From an uncultured Eubacterium sp. (lineage in GTDB: Bacteria > Bacillota > Clostridia > Eubacteriales > Eubacteriaceae), in NCBI GenBank assembly GCA_902784045.1, contig CACZTE010000131.1, positions 1-9,418 of the forward strand: a stretch of DNA of 9,418 bases, written 5' to 3'. Below, piece after piece: positions 6,528 through 9,418 of the stretch. Under the pieces are notes generated by a model, which was not told where the DNA came from, ran no database searches, and saw only the letters and a list, made by a program, of their open reading frames with translations. The first letter of the stretch is position 1; every line of letters starts with the position of its first letter. The position numbers and the translations under genes are program-made.

Positions 6528-7652
6528 TCAATCAAACATTTCCGCTCCCTTGGCGAGCAAATCAATAATCGGCAAATGCTGAGGACAGGCACCCTCACAT
6601 TGACCGCAGGCTACACAATCCGACGCCCTTCCTCCGGCGCTCACACTTCTCTCATAGCGCCGTTTCCCGCTGTCAAAGTCAAAGGTCTGCGCCTCATTCA
6701 TCGCGCGGAAAACGTCGGGAATGGGAATATTCATCGGACAGCCGTCGACGCAATAGCGGCACGCCGTGCAGGCAATGCTCTCACCGGCAGCGAGGATATC
6801 CTGAGCTTTTTGAATGACGGCCTGCTCGTCCGCCGACAGCGGTTTAAAATCGCGCATATACGAGAGATTATCTTCCATTTGGGCGGTATTCGACATACCG
6901 CTTAACACCGTGATAATGCCGTCCATCGACGCCGCGTAGCGAATCGCCCATGACGCGAAAGACGCGTCGGGATTGGCAGCTTTAAATAAGTCTGCGACGG
7001 CCTTTGGCGGATTGGCCAAAATCCCGCCTTTTACCGGCTCCATCACAATGATGGATTTCCCGTGGCGCCTGGCGATTTCATAATTGGTTCTGGAAGCGAT
7101 GGCCGGGTTTTCCCAATCGGCGTAATTAATCTGAAGCTGAACAAATTCGACATCGGGATGCTCGGTCAGAAGCCTTTCCAACAGCTCCGGCGTTCCGTGA
7201 AACGAAAAACCGTAATGCTTGATGTATCCCTTGTCTTTCATCTCTTTGACAAAATCCCACAAGCCGTATTCGGAGTATTTTTCTTCGTTGGTCGTCATCA
7301 AGGAATGCAGCAGATAAAAATCAAAATAGCCCGCGCCGGTGCGTTCCAAGCTGGTGAAAAGCTCTTGTTTGGCTTCTTCTTCACTATTGCCGCCCATGGT
7401 GGCGTGAAGCTTTGTCGCGAGTTGAAAGGATTCTCTCGGATAACGCTCGACTAACGCTTGCTTCGCCGCTTTTTCTGAACCGCCTTTATCGTACACAAAG
7501 GCTGTATCAAAATAGGTCAAACCCGCGTCCATAAACAGATCGACCATTTTTTTTGTCTCTTCGATATCCGGATTTCCGCCGCCCGCGGTCCCGGGTAAAC
7601 GCATCAATCCGAATCCTAATTTGGGAATTTCTTTTCCGAAATATTCACTCAT
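6528..7652 (-). CDS. Aldo/keto reductase with C-terminal 4Fe-4S domain
   Basis: Cytoplasmic oxidoreductase of the aldo/keto reductase superfamily (COG1453-like), with a ferredoxin-like tail common in anaerobes. The physiological substrate is unknown. The TIM-barrel part (about 8-285) has the catalytic tetrad Asp49, Tyr54 (FDTAFVY), Lys81 (ATKL) and His116 (LLHS). The C-terminal part carries two CxxCxxCxxxCP motifs, C295-C298-C301-C305 and C346-C349-C352-C356, enough for two 4Fe-4S clusters. This suggests electron exchange with ferredoxin or flavin rather than simple NADPH use, which is inference. The frame is open to 7682, but the ATG at 7652 is preferred: AGGAGG lies 7 bases before it and family homology starts there (374 residues). 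It is the first gene of an operon with the 146-residue gene. Confidence 0.93.
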   Translation of the reverse strand: MSEYFGKEIPKLGFGLMRLPGTAGGGNPDIEETKKMVDLFMDAGLTYFDTAFVYDKGGSEKAAKQALVERYPRESFQLATKLHATMGGNSEEEAKQELFTSLERTGAGYFDFYLLHSLMTTNEEKYSEYGLWDFVKEMKDKGYIKHYGFSFHGTPELLERLLTEHPDVEFVQLQINYADWENPAIASRTNYEIARRHGKSIIVMEPVKGGILANPPKAVADLFKAANPDASFASWAIRYAASMDGIITVLSGMSNTAQMEDNLSYMRDFKPLSADEQAVIQKAQDILAAGESIACTACRYCVDGCPMNIPIPDVFRAMNEAQTFDFDSGKRRYERSVSAGGRASDCVACGQCEGACPQHLPIIDLLAKGAEMFD

Positions 7653-7700
7653 TGTTTTCCCTCCTTCCGATTGTTGGTACACGTCTAATCATTTAATTGC

Positions 7701-7729
7701 ATTATACTAAATTTTGCCCGATTCGTCCA
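7701..7729 (-). promoter_or_regulatory. Promoter of the reductase operon
   Basis: On the minus strand a -35 box TGGACG (7724-7729, four of six consensus bases), a 17-base spacer and a perfect TATAAT (7701-7706) precede the start codon at 7652 by a suitable distance. Transcription would begin near 7694. Confidence 0.6.
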
Positions 7730-7751
7730 TACCGCGAATCATAAATAGCTC

Positions 7752-7780
7752 TTTATCCGCCGCCTGATATTTGATATAAT
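7752..7780 (+). promoter_or_regulatory. Extended -10 promoter of coaBC
   Basis: TGATATAAT (7772-7780) is an extended -10 box with perfect TATAAT at 7775-7780. The -35 region, TTTATC at 7752-7757 with a 17-base spacer, is weak (three of six), as is usual for extended -10 promoters. The 11-base core TTTGATATAAT is identical to that at 3073-3083. The leader before coaBC would be about 120 bases. Confidence 0.65.
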
Positions 7781-7853
7781 GGTCACAATTTCATGCTAAA
7801 ACTGTATCATCCGGTTCCGGTGATTGATGATCAACCATTCAACCGATGCCCAA

Positions 7854-7871
7854 CCGGACTGCGCAGTTCGG
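7854..7871 (+). other. Palindrome / hairpin in the coaBC leader
   Basis: CCGGACTGC followed directly by GCAGTTCGG forms an 18-base palindrome with one G-T mismatch. As RNA it would fold into a 7-base-pair stem with a GCGC loop. Its CCGG (7854-7857) is also part of AACCGG (7852-7857), which can pair with CCGGTT at 7811-7816, so the two pairings exclude each other. No T-run follows. Confidence 0.45.
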
Positions 7872-7907
7872 CTTCATCTCATTCATACGATTCGGAAGGA
7901 AACACAA

Positions 7908-9104
7908 ATGGATCTCAGCAACAAAACCGTGATTATCGGTGTCACCGGCAGCATTGCCGCCTATAAAATGGCCGATTGCGCCAGCGCCCTTGCCAAACAA
8001 GGCTGTGATGTCAACGTGATTATGACAAAAAACGCCACGGAAATCATCTCACCGCTCACTTTTTCCACCCTGACCGGCAATAAAACCATTGTCGACACCT
8101 TTGACAAAAATATCAATTACAACGTCGCGCATGTAGCCTTGGCCAAACGCGCCGACGCGCTGCTCATCGCCCCCGCCACAGCCAACATTATCGCCAAGCT
8201 GCGTTACGGCCTAGCCGACGATATGCTCACCACCACGGCCCTTGCCTGCACTTGTCCCAAACTGATTGCTCCGGCGATGAACACCGCCATGTATGAAAAT
8301 CCCACTGTTGGGCGCAACATTTCCGGCCTTGAAGCCGACGGATGGCAGGTCATTGAGCCTGATGCCGGCATTCTTGCCTGCAAAGACGAAGGAAAAGGCA
8401 AGCTTCCCAAACCGGAAGCCATTTTGGATGCGCTCTATCCCCTGCTTTATCCCATGAAAGATATGGCGGGCAAACGGGTGCTCATTACCGCCGGGCCGAC
8501 GCGGGAATCCATTGATCCGGTGCGTTTTATTTCCAACCGTTCCAGCGGTAAAATGGGTTATGCCTTAGCGAAAATCGCGGCCCTTCGCGGCGCCGATGTC
8601 ACTTTGGTATCCGGCCCTGTAGATTTAAAGCCCCCCTATGGTGTAAAGATGATTCCCATCCTTTCCGCAGAGGATATGTATGACGCTGTCGTCTCCCGGG
8701 CGGACAATCAAGACATCATTGTCAAAGCCGCCGCCGTAGCCGATTATACGCCGACATCTGTGGCTGACAATAAAATCAAAAAATCCGACGGCGATATGGC
8801 GATCGCCTTAAAACGCACCAAAGATATTCTTGCCCATTTGGGAGAGAACAAGCGCGATGATCAGGTGATTTGCGGCTTTTCGATGGAAACGGAAAATCTC
8901 ATCGACAACAGCCGCGGGAAATTAAAGCGTAAGCACATCGATATGATTGTCGCCAACAACGTGAAAGATGAAGGCGCGGGTTTTAAAACCGATACCAATC
9001 TGGTCACCCTGATTACCGATGATCAAACCATCTCCTTGCCATTGATGAGCAAAGATGATGTGGCCTCCGCCGTTTTTGACGCGTTGCTCCAACACATCCA
9101 TTAA
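7908..9104 (+). CDS. coaBC: Bifunctional CoaBC (phosphopantothenoylcysteine synthetase/decarboxylase)
   Basis: Two-domain cytoplasmic enzyme (Dfp) that joins 4'-phosphopantothenate to cysteine using CTP, then decarboxylates the product to 4'-phosphopantetheine on the way to coenzyme A. The 398 residues match the usual length. The CoaC part (about 1-185) binds FMN: GVTGSIAAYK (11-20), active-site His75, PAMNTAMY (122-129) with Asn125, and Cys158 in the substrate lid ILACKDEGKGKLP. The CoaB part (about 188-398) has ITAGPTRE (193-200), Asn210 in SNRSSGKMG, AAAVADY (274-280) and Lys289 in DNKIKK. His75, Asn125, Cys158, Asn210 and Lys289 fall at the same numbers as in E. coli Dfp. The start at 7908 is set by GGAAGGA 7 bases upstream; an upstream in-frame TTG at 7824 lacks such a site. 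It appears monocistronic, with its own promoter and terminator. Confidence 0.97.
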   Translation: MDLSNKTVIIGVTGSIAAYKMADCASALAKQGCDVNVIMTKNATEIISPLTFSTLTGNKTIVDTFDKNINYNVAHVALAKRADALLIAPATANIIAKLRYGLADDMLTTTALACTCPKLIAPAMNTAMYENPTVGRNISGLEADGWQVIEPDAGILACKDEGKGKLPKPEAILDALYPLLYPMKDMAGKRVLITAGPTRESIDPVRFISNRSSGKMGYALAKIAALRGADVTLVSGPVDLKPPYGVKMIPILSAEDMYDAVVSRADNQDIIVKAAAVADYTPTSVADNKIKKSDGDMAIALKRTKDILAHLGENKRDDQVICGFSMETENLIDNSRGKLKRKHIDMIVANNVKDEGAGFKTDTNLVTLITDDQTISLPLMSKDDVASAVFDALLQHIH

Positions 9105-9122
9105 GCCCGTCGCTTGACAACC

Positions 9123-9164
9123 AAGCCATTATCCTGAAGATGATTTCACGATGATGGCTTTTTT
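9123..9164 (+). terminator. Rho-independent terminator of coaBC
   Basis: AAGCCATTATC (9123-9133) pairs with GATGATGGCTT (9150-9160), giving 11 base pairs with one T-G wobble. The 16-base loop can form a small inner GAA/TTC stem. Six Ts (9159-9164) end the structure. It starts 18 bases after the coaBC stop. On the minus strand the tail is not T-rich, so it probably works in one direction only. Confidence 0.85.
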
Positions 9165-9176
9165 CGCGTGCCGTTG

Positions 9177-9418
9177 TTAAGGACGCTTTTCGATTTGCTC
9201 AATCAGATCAAATAATGCTTCCGGCGAATCGGCGAAGGTGATGTCATCCAAATGAGACGCCGGCAAAAACTCTTCTTTGACAAAACGCGTCATCTGCGCC
9301 TGAAGCGGTTCATAAAAGCCGTCAACATTGGCAAACACGGCGTGATGCTCATGCCTGCCGAGATGACGCCATGAGAGAATGTCCGATATTTCTTCCAATG
9401 TGCCCAATCCGCCGGGCA
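9177..9418 (-). CDS. LOG-family phosphoribohydrolase, C-terminal part (cut by window edge)
   Basis: The visible 79 residues are the C-terminal part of a LOG/TIGR00730-type Rossmann-fold protein, the family that releases cytokinin-like bases from nucleoside 5'-monophosphates and is often misnamed lysine decarboxylase. At the edge the sequence reads PGGLGTLEE, the family's phosphate-binding and catalytic motif PGGxGTxxE. The stretch SDILSWRHLG, then NVDGFYEPL and the closing DSPEALFDLIEQI, follow the usual family pattern. About 110 N-terminal residues lie outside the window. The TTG giving Met-like GTLEE is not a start: the frame remains open to the edge through the motif. The in vivo substrate in bacteria is uncertain. 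The gene converges on coaBC, with 72 bases between their stops. Confidence 0.88.
   Translation of the reverse strand, partial: PGGLGTLEEISDILSWRHLGRHEHHAVFANVDGFYEPLQAQMTRFVKEEFLPASHLDDITFADSPEALFDLIEQIEKRP

Larger units (their letters stand above)
7653..7907. other. Divergent intergenic region, reductase operon / coaBC
   Basis: These 255 bases hold a leftward promoter (7701-7729), a rightward promoter (7752-7780) and a structured coaBC leader. The two -10 boxes are about 70 bases apart and the -35 boxes only 22 bases apart, so the polymerases could interfere. In the leader, CAACC occurs three times (7832-7836, 7840-7844, 7851-7855), and a palindrome is at 7854-7871. The coaBC reading frame extends upstream to a TTG at 7824, but nothing supports translation from there. 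Confidence 0.6.

Noticed and set aside
7824..7907. N-terminal extension of CoaBC from an upstream TTG
   Set aside because: The frame is open, but no ribosome binding site precedes the TTG, while GGAAGGA stands 7 bases before the ATG at 7908 and the family numbering fits the shorter protein exactly.
1..9418. CRISPR array, insertion sequence, tRNA or rRNA
   Set aside because: No regularly spaced repeats, transposase-like protein, cloverleaf or rRNA-like stretch was seen on either strand.

Overview
The window most likely comes from an anaerobic, moderate-GC member of the Firmicutes, probably class Clostridia. Four things point there: an HPr kinase/phosphorylase directly downstream of uvrC, an aldo/keto reductase with a C-terminal pair of 4Fe-4S motifs, strong AGGAGG-type ribosome binding sites, and TGnTATAAT promoters. 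The genus cannot be told from the sequence. No transposon, phage gene, CRISPR array, tRNA or rRNA was seen; this looks like ordinary chromosome carrying some poorly characterised genes.

Layout, left to right. Positions 1-84 are an unassigned edge with a GC palindrome. Two minus-strand genes follow that overlap and are probably translationally coupled: uvrC (excision-repair nuclease, 1034-2920) and hprK (carbon catabolite control, 85-1047, GTG start). A divergent intergenic region (2921-3197) carries a clear extended -10 promoter reading right. It drives a small unknown protein (85 aa, 3198-3455) that is closed off by its own terminator. Next on the plus strand is a HAD-fold protein (3545-4201) that has lost key catalytic aspartates and is probably a pseudoenzyme. 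A 234-base gap follows, unusually rich in palindromes and repeats, and then malQ (4-alpha-glucanotransferase, 4436-5980).

A strong bidirectional terminator (5990-6036) separates malQ from a minus-strand two-gene operon. The operon encodes an iron-sulfur aldo/keto reductase (6528-7652) and, 10 bases further on, a 146-residue protein of unknown function (6077-6517). A divergent region (7653-7907) carries promoters for both this operon and coaBC (plus strand, 7908-9104), which makes 4'-phosphopantetheine for coenzyme A. coaBC ends in a clear terminator. The window closes with the C-terminal part of a LOG-family phosphoribohydrolase on the minus strand (9177 to the edge).

Functionally the window is mixed: DNA repair, sugar regulation (HprK), maltodextrin metabolism (MalQ), redox (the reductase) and cofactor synthesis (CoaBC). 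HprK and MalQ both belong to carbohydrate use, but nothing in the sequence links them directly. The items most worth a second look are the catalytically degenerate HAD protein, the small protein with its own promoter and terminator, the unknown partner of the iron-sulfur reductase, and the structured leaders of malQ and coaBC.
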